Below are positions 48,980-57,524 of a DNA stretch of 64,000 nucleotides, piece by piece. Made by a program: the position numbers and the translations under genes. The first letter of the stretch is position 1. Each line of letters opens with the position of its first letter. The notes under the pieces are model-generated. The model did not search any database. It had not been told where the DNA came from and was given only the letters and a program-made list of their open reading frames with translations. Source of the DNA: Sphingobium sp. TKS (GTDB lineage: Bacteria > Pseudomonadota > Alphaproteobacteria > Sphingomonadales > Sphingomonadaceae); assembly GCF_001563265.1 (NCBI RefSeq), contig NZ_CP005085.1:372001-436000 (forward strand), read 5' to 3'.

Positions 48980-50905
48980 ATGATTTCTGCTCTCGACCGC
49001 CGCCAGTTCCTCCGCGGCGCGGCCCTCGCCGGCGGCGGCGCAGCATTGTCAGCCTGGCTGCCGGCCTGGGCGCAGACGATCTCGCCGGGGATGCGACCGA
49101 CGCTGCCGACCGTGTCGGGCGAAGACATTACGCTCACCATCGCCCGGCAGTCGATGACCATCGACGGGCGCAAGTTCCGGGCAATCGGCCTCAACGGCAC
49201 GGTCCCCGCCCCGCTGATCCGGCTGCGCGAGGGCCAGCGCGTGCGGCTCAACGTCATCAATCAGCTGGAGGAGGACAGCTCGATCCACTGGCACGGGCTG
49301 ATCCTGCCGGCCAATATGGACGGTGTGCCGGGCGTGTCTTTTCCGGGCATCAAGCCGGGCTCGAACTACCTCTACCAGTTCTCCGTCGTGCAAAGCGGCA
49401 CCTACTGGTACCACAGCCATTCAGGCCTGCAGGAACAGGAAGGCCATTACGGCCCGATCATCATCGATCCCGCCGGTGCCGATCCGGTCGCCTATGACCG
49501 CGAGCATGTCATCGTGCTCGCCGATCACAGCGCGCTCTCGCCGCAGGCGATCTTCCGGCGCCTCAAGGTCAACCCCGGCCATTTCAATTTCCAGCGCCAG
49601 ACCCTGGCCGGGCTCCTGTCGGGCAAGGATCAGCCGCTCAAGGACCGGCTCGACTGGGGCCAGATGCGGATGGACCCGGCCGACATCTCCGATGTGACCG
49701 GATCCACCTACACCTATCTCGTCAACGGCCATGGTCCGATGGACAACTGGACCGCGCTCTTCACCCCGGGCGAACGGGTGCGGCTGCGGGTCATCAATGC
49801 GTCGGCGATGACCACCTTCAACGTCCGCATCCCCGGCCTGCCGCTGACCATCGTCCAGGCCGACGGGCAGAATGTGGTGCCGGTCACCGTCGACGAGTTC
49901 CAGGTTGGTGTTGCCGAGACCTACGACGTCGTTGTCAGCCCAGGCGATGACAAGGCCTACACCCTTGTCGGCGAGGCGATCGACCGCTCGGGCATGGCGC
50001 GTGCCACGCTCGCGCCGCGCGCCGGCATGGCCGGCGAGGTTCCCCCCTTACGCAAACGGCCGCTCGCCGACATGAAGGACATGGGCATGGACATGTCCTC
50101 GATGCCGGGCATGGAAGGCATGGACATGTCGGGCGGCGCTATGCGGGGCGTCGATCCGACGGCCGAGAAGAACGCGTCCGCGCGCCTCGCGACCGGCGCG
50201 GCGGCAGCGATGGCGACCATGGACAATAGCGCCATGGCAGGCATGGATCATTCGGGGATGGATCATTCCGCGATGAGCGGGATGGACCACGGCGCGATGG
50301 GCGCCGATGGCCAGATGGCGGGCATGGACCATGGCGGGCACGCGATGGGGTCGATGAAGATGCGAGACTTCTCGAACGCGCCGCAGGTGAAGCGCGACCC
50401 GAGCGTCCAGACCATCTCGCCGATGCCCGTCGACCGCACCGGCGAGCCCGGCCAGGGCCTCGCCGACGTCGGCCACAAGGTGCTTGTCTACAGGGACCTG
50501 ATGGCGCTCGATCGCAATCCGGACGTGCGCGCGCCGAGCCGCAGCATCGACATTCACCTCACCGGCAACATGGAGCGGTTCATGTGGTCGTTCGACGGCG
50601 AAAAAATGTCGGACCATCACGAGCCGATCCCCTTCATCGAAGGCGAGCGGGTGCGCGTCAATCTCATCAACGACACGATGATGGGGCATCCGATCCATAT
50701 TCACGGGCATTTTTTCGAGCTGGTGACGGGGCATGGCGATCATGCGCCACGCAAGCATACGGTAATCGTCCAGCCCGGCGGCAAGGTGACCTGGGACTTC
50801 ACCGCCGACGCGGTCGGCGACTGGGCCTTCCACTGTCATCTCCTCTACCACATGCATGCCGGGATGATGCGGGTCGTGAGCGTCCGTCCGAAGGGAGACG
50901 CGTAA
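48980..50905 (+). CDS. copA: Multicopper oxidase CopA/PcoA, Tat-exported (cluster A)
   Basis: A 641-residue periplasmic oxidase. The Tat signal has DRRQFLRGAALAGGGAAL. Copper motifs are IHWHGLILP, YWYHSHSGLQEQ, HPIHIHGHFFELV and the type 1 site WAFHCHLLYHMHAGMM, so all four coppers can be bound. A long Met/His-rich stretch (MDMSSMPGMEGMDMSG, MDHSGMDHSAMSGMDHGAM) typical of PcoA sits near residues 370-460. It oxidises or sequesters Cu(I) in the periplasm. It overlaps copB by one base (TAATG). Confidence 0.95.
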   Translation: MISALDRRQFLRGAALAGGGAALSAWLPAWAQTISPGMRPTLPTVSGEDITLTIARQSMTIDGRKFRAIGLNGTVPAPLIRLREGQRVRLNVINQLEEDSSIHWHGLILPANMDGVPGVSFPGIKPGSNYLYQFSVVQSGTYWYHSHSGLQEQEGHYGPIIIDPAGADPVAYDREHVIVLADHSALSPQAIFRRLKVNPGHFNFQRQTLAGLLSGKDQPLKDRLDWGQMRMDPADISDVTGSTYTYLVNGHGPMDNWTALFTPGERVRLRVINASAMTTFNVRIPGLPLTIVQADGQNVVPVTVDEFQVGVAETYDVVVSPGDDKAYTLVGEAIDRSGMARATLAPRAGMAGEVPPLRKRPLADMKDMGMDMSSMPGMEGMDMSGGAMRGVDPTAEKNASARLATGAAAAMATMDNSAMAGMDHSGMDHSAMSGMDHGAMGADGQMAGMDHGGHAMGSMKMRDFSNAPQVKRDPSVQTISPMPVDRTGEPGQGLADVGHKVLVYRDLMALDRNPDVRAPSRSIDIHLTGNMERFMWSFDGEKMSDHHEPIPFIEGERVRVNLINDTMMGHPIHIHGHFFELVTGHGDHAPRKHTVIVQPGGKVTWDFTADAVGDWAFHCHLLYHMHAGMMRVVSVRPKGDA

Positions 50906-52053
50906 TGACCCGCATCCTCACGCCGCTGGTGAGCGCGATCGCCCTTTTCGCTGCCGCGCCCGCCTTTGCCCAGGATCATTCAATGCACGGCATGCCCGGC
51001 ATGGCGCCGCCGGGCGAGGTGCCGCCGGCGCAGGAGAAGAAGAAGGACAAGGCCGCCGCCAGGCCGCGCGCTCAGACACCAGCGCCAGACGCCACCTCGG
51101 CGATGGACCATTCGCAGCACCAGGCCAGTCCTGCGCCGCAGGGAGATGCGGCCGGTCAGCCGCAACCCGCGTCTCCCGCGATGCCGGACATGCCGGGCAT
51201 GGACCACTCCCAGCATCAGGACGGCGCGATGCCGGACATGCCCGGGATGGACCATTCGCAGCATGGCCAGACCGCCATGCCCGGCATGCAAATGACCGGC
51301 ACGGCGCTTCCGGCCGGCAATGCGCCCCCGCCGCCTCCCCCCAGCGACCACTTCGCCGATCGTGATTTTCCCGGCGCCGAGATGGCGCGCTCACGCGACA
51401 TCATGATGAAGGACAGCGGCGGCAACAATTTCGGGCAGGTGCTGCTCAACCTGTTCGAGTATCAAGCGCATAGCGGTCGCGATGGCTATCGCTGGGATGG
51501 CGAAGGCTTTTACGGCGGCGATATCAACCGGCTCTGGCTCAAGAGCGAGGGCGAAGGCGAGTTCGGCCGCGGCATCGACAGCGCGGAGGTGCAGGTGCTC
51601 TATAGCCGGGCCATCGACCCCTATTTCAATCTTCAGGGCGGTATCCGCCAGGACTTCGGCCGCGGGCCCGACCGCACTTACGCGACGGTCGGCGTCGAGG
51701 GCCTGGCTCCCGGCATGTTCGAAGTCGAAGGCGCGCTGTTCCTCTCGACCAAGGGCGATGTTCTGGGCCGGGTCGAGGGCTATTACGACCAGCGCATTAC
51801 CCAGCGCCTGATCTTGCAGCCGCGCGCCGAGGTCAATTTCGCCGCGCAGGATATTCCGGAGAACGACATCGGTTCGGGGCTGGTCAACATAGAGCTCGGC
51901 GCGCGCCTGCGCTATGAGTTCAGCCGCCAGTTCGCACCCTATATCGGCGTCTCTTATCTGCGCAAAGCCGGCGACACGGCGCGGCTGTCGAGGCTTGCCG
52001 GCGAGGACGTCCATGCCACCAGCTTCGTCGCCGGCATCCGCTTCTGGTTCTAG
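50905..52053 (+). CDS. copB: Outer-membrane copper-resistance protein CopB/PcoB (cluster A)
   Basis: A 382-residue protein with a signal peptide (SAIALFAAAPAFAQ), a Met/His-rich linker containing the repeat MPDMPGMDHSQH twice, and a CopB-type beta-barrel (IDPYFNLQGGIRQDFGRGP, then VEGYYDQRITQRLILQPRAE, ending FVAGIRFWF). The ATG at 50905 overlaps the copA stop. CopB is thought to bind or channel copper at the outer membrane and works with CopA. Confidence 0.93.
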   Translation: MTRILTPLVSAIALFAAAPAFAQDHSMHGMPGMAPPGEVPPAQEKKKDKAAARPRAQTPAPDATSAMDHSQHQASPAPQGDAAGQPQPASPAMPDMPGMDHSQHQDGAMPDMPGMDHSQHGQTAMPGMQMTGTALPAGNAPPPPPPSDHFADRDFPGAEMARSRDIMMKDSGGNNFGQVLLNLFEYQAHSGRDGYRWDGEGFYGGDINRLWLKSEGEGEFGRGIDSAEVQVLYSRAIDPYFNLQGGIRQDFGRGPDRTYATVGVEGLAPGMFEVEGALFLSTKGDVLGRVEGYYDQRITQRLILQPRAEVNFAAQDIPENDIGSGLVNIELGARLRYEFSRQFAPYIGVSYLRKAGDTARLSRLAGEDVHATSFVAGIRFWF

Positions 52054-52143
52054 CATCGGGACGGCTGATGGCGGGGGCGAACAGGAGAGCGGGGCGTTAC
52101 ACTGAGACCCAGGTCGGCCTGCGCCGAACGAAGGAGATACGCC

Positions 52144-52617
52144 ATGGATCATTCGTCCCACATGAGCACACGGAAGATGGGCGCCTATTGGAGCCTGGCC
52201 TTCCAGACCGTCATCAGCGGCGTCATCATGTATCTGGTGATGTTCGTCATGATCGACGGGCTCGACAGCTTCTACAACAACCTCAACATGCTCTACATGA
52301 CGCTGATGATGGTCTCACCGATGGTGGTGCTCATGATCCTCGCCATGCGGCACATGTTCCCGTCGAAGGCCGCCAACATCGCGCTGATCGCCGCGTCGCT
52401 GGTCGCCTTCTTGGGCAGCTTCGCGTTCATCCGCACGCAGACCACGATCGGCGACACGGCCTTTCTGCGCTCGATGATCCCACACCACTCCGGCGCGATC
52501 CTGATGTGCCAGGAAGCAAAGCTGAGCGATCCCGAAGTCATCCGGCTTTGCGAATCGATCAAGCGCTCGCAGCGGCAGGAAATCGACGAGATGAAGGCCA
52601 TACTCGCGCGGCGCTGA
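52144..52617 (+). CDS. DUF305 membrane protein
   Basis: A 157-residue protein with three membrane segments (TVISGVIMYLVMFVMIDGL, LMMVSPMVVLMILAMRHM, IALIAASLVAFLGSFAFI) and a short DUF305 segment FLRSMIPHHSGAILMCQEAK with its His-His and Cys. The N-terminus MDHSSHM is again Met/His-rich. It lies 90 bp after copB with AAGGAG upstream, in the same direction. Such proteins occur widely in copper islands; function unknown. Confidence 0.85.
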   Translation: MDHSSHMSTRKMGAYWSLAFQTVISGVIMYLVMFVMIDGLDSFYNNLNMLYMTLMMVSPMVVLMILAMRHMFPSKAANIALIAASLVAFLGSFAFIRTQTTIGDTAFLRSMIPHHSGAILMCQEAKLSDPEVIRLCESIKRSQRQEIDEMKAILARR

Positions 52618-52675
52618 GTGGCACGGTCCGGCTACGCCCGGATACGTGCGCCCGGCCGGGCGTGTGAGCCGGCCG

Positions 52676-54211
52676 ATGGTCTACACGAGGCGCGGGCCCG
52701 ACGAGATTGCCAGGGAGGTGGCGCGGCTTGCGCCGCTGTTCCTGCGACAGGCTGGCGGCCACGTCCTGACGCTGCTCGATCCTTCCGGGATGGTGCTGAG
52801 CTATAATGAAGAAGGCGAGCGTGCCGAATGCTGGCCGCTCGATCGCGTCCTGGGACAGCCCCACGACCTGTTCTACCCGCCCGACGAGATTGCGGCGGGG
52901 CGTCCAGGCGCAGACCTGGCGGCCGCCCTTCACGAGGGCACGCTGGAGCGCGAAGCGTGGCGGGTCTGCGAGAACGGCGCGGAATATCTGGCGCGCCTGA
53001 CGATCACCGCACTGTTCGAAGGCGACACACATCGCGGCTTCGCCTGCATCAGCCGCGATGTCACCGACGAGGCGGCGGTCCGCGCATCGATCGAGACCCG
53101 CGAGCAGCATCTGCAATCGATTCTGGCGACGGTGCCGGATGCGATGATCATCATCGACGAGACCGGCGCCATCACGTCGTTCAGCGCAGCGGCACAACGC
53201 CTGTTCGGCTACAGCGAAGCCGAGCTCGTCGGCCGCAACGTCTCCTGCCTTATGCCCCAGCCCGATCGCGACCGTCACGACGAATATCTCGCGCATTATC
53301 TGCAGACCGGCGAGCGCCGGATCATCGGCCTCGGTCGCGTCGTGGTCGGCCAGCGCCGCGACGGCTCAACCTTCCCGATGCAGCTGTCGGTCGGCGAGGC
53401 CGGTGAAGACGGGCAGCGGTTGTTCACCGGCTTTATCCGGGATCTCACCGCCAAGGAGCAGGATGAGCTCAGGCTCAAGGAACTGCAGGCAGAGCTGGTC
53501 CATGTCTCTCGGCTGAGCGCGATGGGCACGATGGCCTCGACGCTCGCGCATGAGCTCAACCAGCCGCTTGCCGCGGTCGCGCTCTATCTCGAGACGATCC
53601 GCGACATGCTCGACGAGCGGGACGACGAACCCTTCGTGTCGCTACGGTCGGTGATGGATGATGCGGCACAGGAAACGCTGCGGGCCGGCCATATCGTCCG
53701 GCGCCTGCGCGATTTCGTCGCCCGCGGCGAGGTCGACAAGAGCCTCCACGAGCTGCCGCAGGTCATCGCCGAGGCGAGCCAGCTCGCGCTGGTCGGTGCA
53801 CGCGAGCGCGGCATCCGCAGCTTCTTTGCGGTCGATCCCGCCGCGACGCTGGTCCTCGTCGACAGGGTGCAGATCCAGCAGGTGCTGGTCAACCTGATGC
53901 GCAATGCCATCGAGGCGATGGCGGAGTGTCCGGTTCGCGACCTCAAGGTGGCGACCAGGTTGCGCCCTGACGGGCTGATCGAGGTGACCGTGGAGGATAC
54001 CGGTCCCGGCATCGCGGACGGAATCCGCGAGCAGCTCTTCACGGCGTTCAACTCGACAAAGGCCGACGGCATGGGCCTCGGCCTCTCGATCTGCCGGACC
54101 ATCATCGAAGCGCATGGCGGCCGTATCTGGATGGAGCGCCCCGACCGCGGCGGCACCCGCTTTCATTTTACCTTGATCCATGCGCGGGCGGAGGAGGAAC
54201 ATGGGGGATAG
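52676..54211 (+). CDS. fixL: FixL: heme-PAS oxygen-sensing histidine kinase
   Basis: A 511-residue kinase from the ATG at 52676 (GTG starts at 52646 and 52664 are possible). An N-terminal PAS (about 20-130) is followed by a second PAS carrying the FixL heme signature LMPQPDRDRHDEY (His201) and GERRIIGLGR (Arg221), spaced as in Bradyrhizobium FixL. The kinase core has the H-box STLAHELNQPLAA (His292), the N-box NLMRNAIEAM and the G-boxes. No membrane segments. It should sense O2 in the cytoplasm and phosphorylate FixJ, whose gene overlaps it. Confidence 0.92.
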   Translation: MVYTRRGPDEIAREVARLAPLFLRQAGGHVLTLLDPSGMVLSYNEEGERAECWPLDRVLGQPHDLFYPPDEIAAGRPGADLAAALHEGTLEREAWRVCENGAEYLARLTITALFEGDTHRGFACISRDVTDEAAVRASIETREQHLQSILATVPDAMIIIDETGAITSFSAAAQRLFGYSEAELVGRNVSCLMPQPDRDRHDEYLAHYLQTGERRIIGLGRVVVGQRRDGSTFPMQLSVGEAGEDGQRLFTGFIRDLTAKEQDELRLKELQAELVHVSRLSAMGTMASTLAHELNQPLAAVALYLETIRDMLDERDDEPFVSLRSVMDDAAQETLRAGHIVRRLRDFVARGEVDKSLHELPQVIAEASQLALVGARERGIRSFFAVDPAATLVLVDRVQIQQVLVNLMRNAIEAMAECPVRDLKVATRLRPDGLIEVTVEDTGPGIADGIREQLFTAFNSTKADGMGLGLSICRTIIEAHGGRIWMERPDRGGTRFHFTLIHARAEEEHGG

Positions 54212-54824
54212 ACGCGTCATCCATCTGGTCGACGACGAGGAGAGCATCCGCAAGGCGGCGAGCTTTGCGCTCAAGACCGCGGGCTACGACGTCGTGACCT
54301 ATGCCTCGGGCGTGGAGTTTCTCAAGGAGGCGAAGTCGGCGGCCGTCGGCTGCGTCATCCTTGACGTGCGCATGCCCGAGATGGACGGTCTCGAGGTTCA
54401 GGCCGCCATGGCAGCACGCGGGGTCAACATGCCGGTCATCGTCCTGACCGGCCATGGCGACGTGTCGGTTGCGGTGCAGGCCATGAAAGGCGGCGCGGTC
54501 GACTTTCTCGAGAAGCCCTTCGAGAAAGCGGCCCTGCTCGGCGCCGTCAGCCGCGCGTTCGCGCGTCTCGACGATGTCGACTTTCGCACTCTGGAAACCT
54601 CTGAAGCCGGCGTGCGGGTCGCTGCACTGACGCCCCGGGAGCGTGAAGTGCTGGAAGGGCTGGCGAACGGCCTGCCCAATAAGACGATCGCCTATGACCT
54701 GGGCTGTTCATCGCGAACGGTCGAGGTCCATCGCGCGAGCCTGATGGCCAAGCTCGAGGTCCGCAATTTGTCCGAAGCCCTGCGGATCGCCTTTGCCGCG
54801 GGCATGGGCCGCAAGCCGAAGTGA
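54201..54824 (+). CDS. fixJ: FixJ response regulator
   Basis: A 207-residue regulator starting MGDRRVIHLVDDEESIRKAA at 54201, overlapping fixL by 11 bp. Phospho-acceptor Asp55 is in CVILDVRMPEMDG, followed by LTGHGDVSVAVQAMKGG, EKPFEKAALL and a LuxR-type HTH (LTPREREVLEGLANGLPNKT). In rhizobia FixJ activates fixK and nif/fix genes under low oxygen; targets here are unknown. Confidence 0.93.
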   Translation: MGDRRVIHLVDDEESIRKAASFALKTAGYDVVTYASGVEFLKEAKSAAVGCVILDVRMPEMDGLEVQAAMAARGVNMPVIVLTGHGDVSVAVQAMKGGAVDFLEKPFEKAALLGAVSRAFARLDDVDFRTLETSEAGVRVAALTPREREVLEGLANGLPNKTIAYDLGCSSRTVEVHRASLMAKLEVRNLSEALRIAFAAGMGRKPK

Positions 54825-54860
54825 CTGCGACCTCTACGTAGCGACGGGACGAGGCGCGAT

Positions 54861-55313
54861 ATGCGATCGATGGTGCAATCGTCACACGGGTGTCCGCTTC
54901 TCGCAATGCCATCGGTCCGTTCCACTCAGCATGATGGCAGATACACCATCCTCGTCTCCGACGACGATCCCGGCGTGCGGCGTGGCCTCCAGCTGCTGCT
55001 GAGATCGCGCGGCTATGCCGTGTGGGGATATACGACCGGCCACGCGCTGTTGGCCGACCCCCGCGCGAAGGAGGCAGACTGCGTCATCCTCGACTATCGC
55101 ATGCCCGACATCGACGGATTCGCGATGCTGCGTCACCTTCGCGAGATCGGATGGTCGGGACGCGCCATCATGATCTCAGGCTTTCACGACACGCTGCTGG
55201 CCTGGCGGGCCGCCGAGGCGGGCTTCGATCACGTTCTCGCAAAGCCTTTGATCGGCAGGGCTTTGCTCGATGCGTTGGACCGGCACCGCGCCGAGGTTCT
55301 GCGAAAGCATTGA
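54861..55313 (+). CDS. Single-domain response regulator (receiver) after fixLJ
   Basis: A 150-residue receiver with an N-terminal extension; an ATG at 54906 would remove 15 residues. It has YTILVSDDDPGVRRGLQLLL, phospho-acceptor Asp78 in CVILDYRMPDIDG, the ISGFHD switch and the AKPLIG lysine. No output domain. Its place 36 bp after fixJ suggests a phosphate sink or brake on FixLJ, as FixT-like or receiver proteins do elsewhere; that is inference. Confidence 0.82.
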   Translation: MRSMVQSSHGCPLLAMPSVRSTQHDGRYTILVSDDDPGVRRGLQLLLRSRGYAVWGYTTGHALLADPRAKEADCVILDYRMPDIDGFAMLRHLREIGWSGRAIMISGFHDTLLAWRAAEAGFDHVLAKPLIGRALLDALDRHRAEVLRKH

Positions 55314-55375
55314 GTTATGGCGGCCGGCCCCCGGCAGCCTCAGCCCGGCGCGATGTGGAAAGCCGATCTGCGCCG

Positions 55376-55771
55376 TCAAAGCCAGTGGCTACGTTTGAAC
55401 CGGATGTAGAGCCCAATGCAGACCGCAGCGATGACGCCGAGGATGACGAAATATCCCCATTGCGTCTTCAGTTCGGGCATATTCTCGAAATTCATGCCGT
55501 AGATTCCGGCAATCGCGGTAGGCACCGCGAGGATCGCGGCCCAGGCGGCAAGCTGACGCGTGATCGCACCCTGGCGCTGCTGTTCGAGCAGGTGACTCGC
55601 CTCGAACACCGAGATCAGGATGTCGCGGATGCCGGTGATGGCGCTCTCAACCCTGAGCATGTGATCGAGCAAATCACGGAAATAGGGTTTCCTTCTCACG
55701 ATCTGGCTTTTGAGCCATTCGAGCATGGAATCTTTTGCCATCATGGGCGTCGTCGTCGCTCTCGGCAGCAT
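55376..55771 (-). pseudogene. corA: CorA-type Mg/metal transporter, C-terminal fragment
   Basis: 131 residues of a CorA-like channel: the last long cytoplasmic helix (DLLDHMLRVESAITGIRDIL), the linker ITRQLAAWAAILAVPTAIAG, the IYGMNFENMPEL signature between the two membrane helices, and the tail IRFKRSHWL. CorA proteins are usually above 300 residues, so the N-terminal domain is missing. The break lies near 55710-55771. Confidence 0.8.
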
Positions 55772-56091
55772 CGTCTACCGGGCCAGCATCCGCCGGTCAT
55801 CAACGTAGGGGTCACGACGGTGGAGCGAGCGGTCGGCTCTTCAAGCCCAACGCGATCGGCTCATTTCTCGCTCACCAGTCGTGAACTAACGGCAAATTTG
55901 TCAGAATTTGAGGGTGAAAGTGATTTATGGCCCTCATTTTTGTTTCAAGCAGCGCCTGCCGAATGCATCTCTGCGATTGATGTCTTCTGCAAAAGCTTGT
56001 TGGCATCGGATGCTCGCTGATCACACCTAACCCGTAATCGTGCCTCTGGCTGACATACCCGACAAACGTATAAGCTCGCCATGCGCGGGCG
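55772..56091. other. Intergenic region, no gene seen
   Basis: 320 bp between the CorA fragment and the YafQ-like toxin gene. A minus-strand frame exists but does not look like a protein family. The middle is more AT-rich than its surroundings. Nothing identified. Confidence 0.4.
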
Positions 56092-56373
56092 TCACCAACC
56101 CAATTCCGCGTGCGATCCCAAGCGCACAAGCTGCAAGGTGTCGTCATCGGGCTTGCGGTAAATCAGCACGAGGTCGGGCTTTATGTGGCAATCGCGATGG
56201 TCGCGCCAGTCGCCGGTCAGCGCATGGTCGCGGTGGCGCGGTTCAAGCGGCTCGTCGGATGCCAGCGCCTCGATGATCGGGATCAGGTCAGCGTCCAGCG
56301 TCTTGGCGTGCTGCCCCTTCTTCTCCCGCTTGTAGTCGCGCTTGAACCGCCCGAAGCGTTCAATCGTCCGCAT
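56092..56373 (-). CDS. YafQ-family mRNA-cleaving toxin
   Basis: A 93-residue RelE/YafQ-type toxin: MRTIERFGRFKRDYKREKKG, PRHRDHALTGDWRDHRDCHI, then PDLVLIYRKPDDDTLQLVRL and a C-terminal GSHAEL with the catalytic-type His. In the family it cleaves mRNA on the ribosome. It overlaps the antitoxin gene by 14 bp, antitoxin first, as usual for dinJ-yafQ. Confidence 0.9.
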   Translation of the reverse strand: MRTIERFGRFKRDYKREKKGQHAKTLDADLIPIIEALASDEPLEPRHRDHALTGDWRDHRDCHIKPDLVLIYRKPDDDTLQLVRLGSHAELGW

Positions 56374-56623
56374 TGAGGTCGGCCATCAGGTCGACCACCG
56401 TGGCGAACCGCTTGCCCTTTCCCTCGCGCGCTTCCTTCATGGCCTCGATCGTCTCGGCATTGGGCACCAGCGGTTCAAACGGCAAGGCCTTGTCGCGGGC
56501 AACGCGGGTCAGCATCAGGCGCACGGCATCGGAGACGGTCAGCCCCATAGCAGCCAGCACGGTCGCGGCTTCCTCCTTCACCGCTCCGTCGATCCGGGTC
56601 TGCACAAGAGCGTTTGCGGCCAT
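56360..56623 (-). CDS. DinJ/RelB-family antitoxin
   Basis: An 87-residue antitoxin starting MAANALVQTRIDGAVKEEAA with the ribbon-helix-helix N-terminus and the DinJ motif LTVSDAVRLMLTRVARDKAL, PFEPLVPNAET. The ATG at 56623 fits family starts; an ATG at 56674 would extend it. It neutralises and co-represses with the YafQ-like toxin encoded just after. Confidence 0.9.
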   Translation of the reverse strand: MAANALVQTRIDGAVKEEAATVLAAMGLTVSDAVRLMLTRVARDKALPFEPLVPNAETIEAMKEAREGKGKRFATVVDLMADLNADD

Positions 56624-56674
56624 GTCGATTTCCTTTCTGCATGACGATGTAATGCAAGCGAACGCAAAGTGCAA

Positions 56675-56746
56675 TCAGGCAAAGCCCCGGCTATCGACAT
56701 GGCGACCGGGCTTCGCGTTTTTCACCTTCAATGCTGTGAGTGCCAT
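56675..56746 (-). pseudogene. Integrase start fragment (DUF4102 arm)
   Basis: Twenty-three residues, MALTALKVKNAKPGRHVDS then RGFA and a stop, match the very beginning of a P4-type integrase with the arm-DNA-binding domain. The rest of the integrase has been replaced by the dinJ-yafQ module, marking a deletion junction. Such integrases sit beside att sites, but no tRNA gene is visible. Confidence 0.6.
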
Positions 56747-57007
56747 CGGTTCGGGGCCCTGATCGGGAATGTTGGGGCCGTTCTCACACTTTCGGTGGGC
56801 AAACGGTCCCACAATCGTTCCCACATTTTGGGCCAAATTCAGGCAAATCAGGGAGACGACCGCGAACAACTTACAAGACAAATCGTTGCTTTTTCAGTGT
56901 AGGTAGGGGTAGGGACGCCATCAGCTCGCTTGACACAAGGTTCTACACTCGACAGCGGGGTCCTCTACCACCGGGCAATTCTGCAGGATGCTGCAAACCG
57001 CGCGATA
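56747..57007. other. Intergenic region beside the integrase remnant
   Basis: 261 bp upstream of the integrase remnant, with several short direct and inverted words such as GTCCCACAATCGTTCCCAC, consistent with an old integrase control or attachment region. No gene is seen. Confidence 0.35.
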
Positions 57008-57445
57008 TCAATGGCGGGCGAAAATTCGCTGACCGGCGCTGCCGAAGGCCACCACCGTATAGGGTTGGCGGGCAGCGCCTGCCACTTCCATGCCCTCCGA
57101 ACCGATCGGCATCCCCGCAACCGCAATGCCTTTGACGCCCGCAGGACGGGTCGCCAGCAAGCGCTTGACGTCGGATATCGGGACATGGCCCTCGATCATA
57201 TAGCCATCGACGATCGCGCTGTGGCAAGATGCCAGCGTCCGGGGCATGCCGGCCTTGCGCTGAAGCTCGCTGCGCGACGCATCGTCACGCATGACGACCT
57301 TGCGTCCCAGCTTCGCGCGCACGGCCTGCGCCCACTTCTCGCAACATCCACATCCCGGATCCCGGTGGACGACGATATCACTGGCCGCAAGCGCTACGCC
57401 GGGCATGGCGAGGAACAGCAAGGCGACGAATAGGCGGGTCTTCAT
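57008..57445 (-). CDS. DUF411 periplasmic metal-binding protein
   Basis: A 145-residue protein with a signal peptide (FVALLFLAMPGVALAAS) and the DUF411 signature VVHRDPGCGCCEKWAQAV with its CxCC, plus LASCHSAIVDGYMIEGHVP and VKGIAVAGMPIGSEGME. DUF411 proteins bind copper or other soft metals in the periplasm and are common in copper islands. The ATG at 57445 is used; an upstream ATG at 57508 is weaker. Confidence 0.88.
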   Translation of the reverse strand: MKTRLFVALLFLAMPGVALAASDIVVHRDPGCGCCEKWAQAVRAKLGRKVVMRDDASRSELQRKAGMPRTLASCHSAIVDGYMIEGHVPISDVKRLLATRPAGVKGIAVAGMPIGSEGMEVAGAARQPYTVVAFGSAGQRIFARH

Positions 57446-57524
57446 GAAATGACTCCCGGAAGAACGATAAGCATGGGGCAGAGGCCCCTTCTTTTCTATA
57501 CGCATCAATGCGCCCCTCCCCTCA

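Noticed and set aside
55872..56147. A 91-residue minus-strand frame between corA' and yafQ
   Set aside because: It overlaps the YafQ gene, lacks a ribosome site and does not read like a conserved protein.
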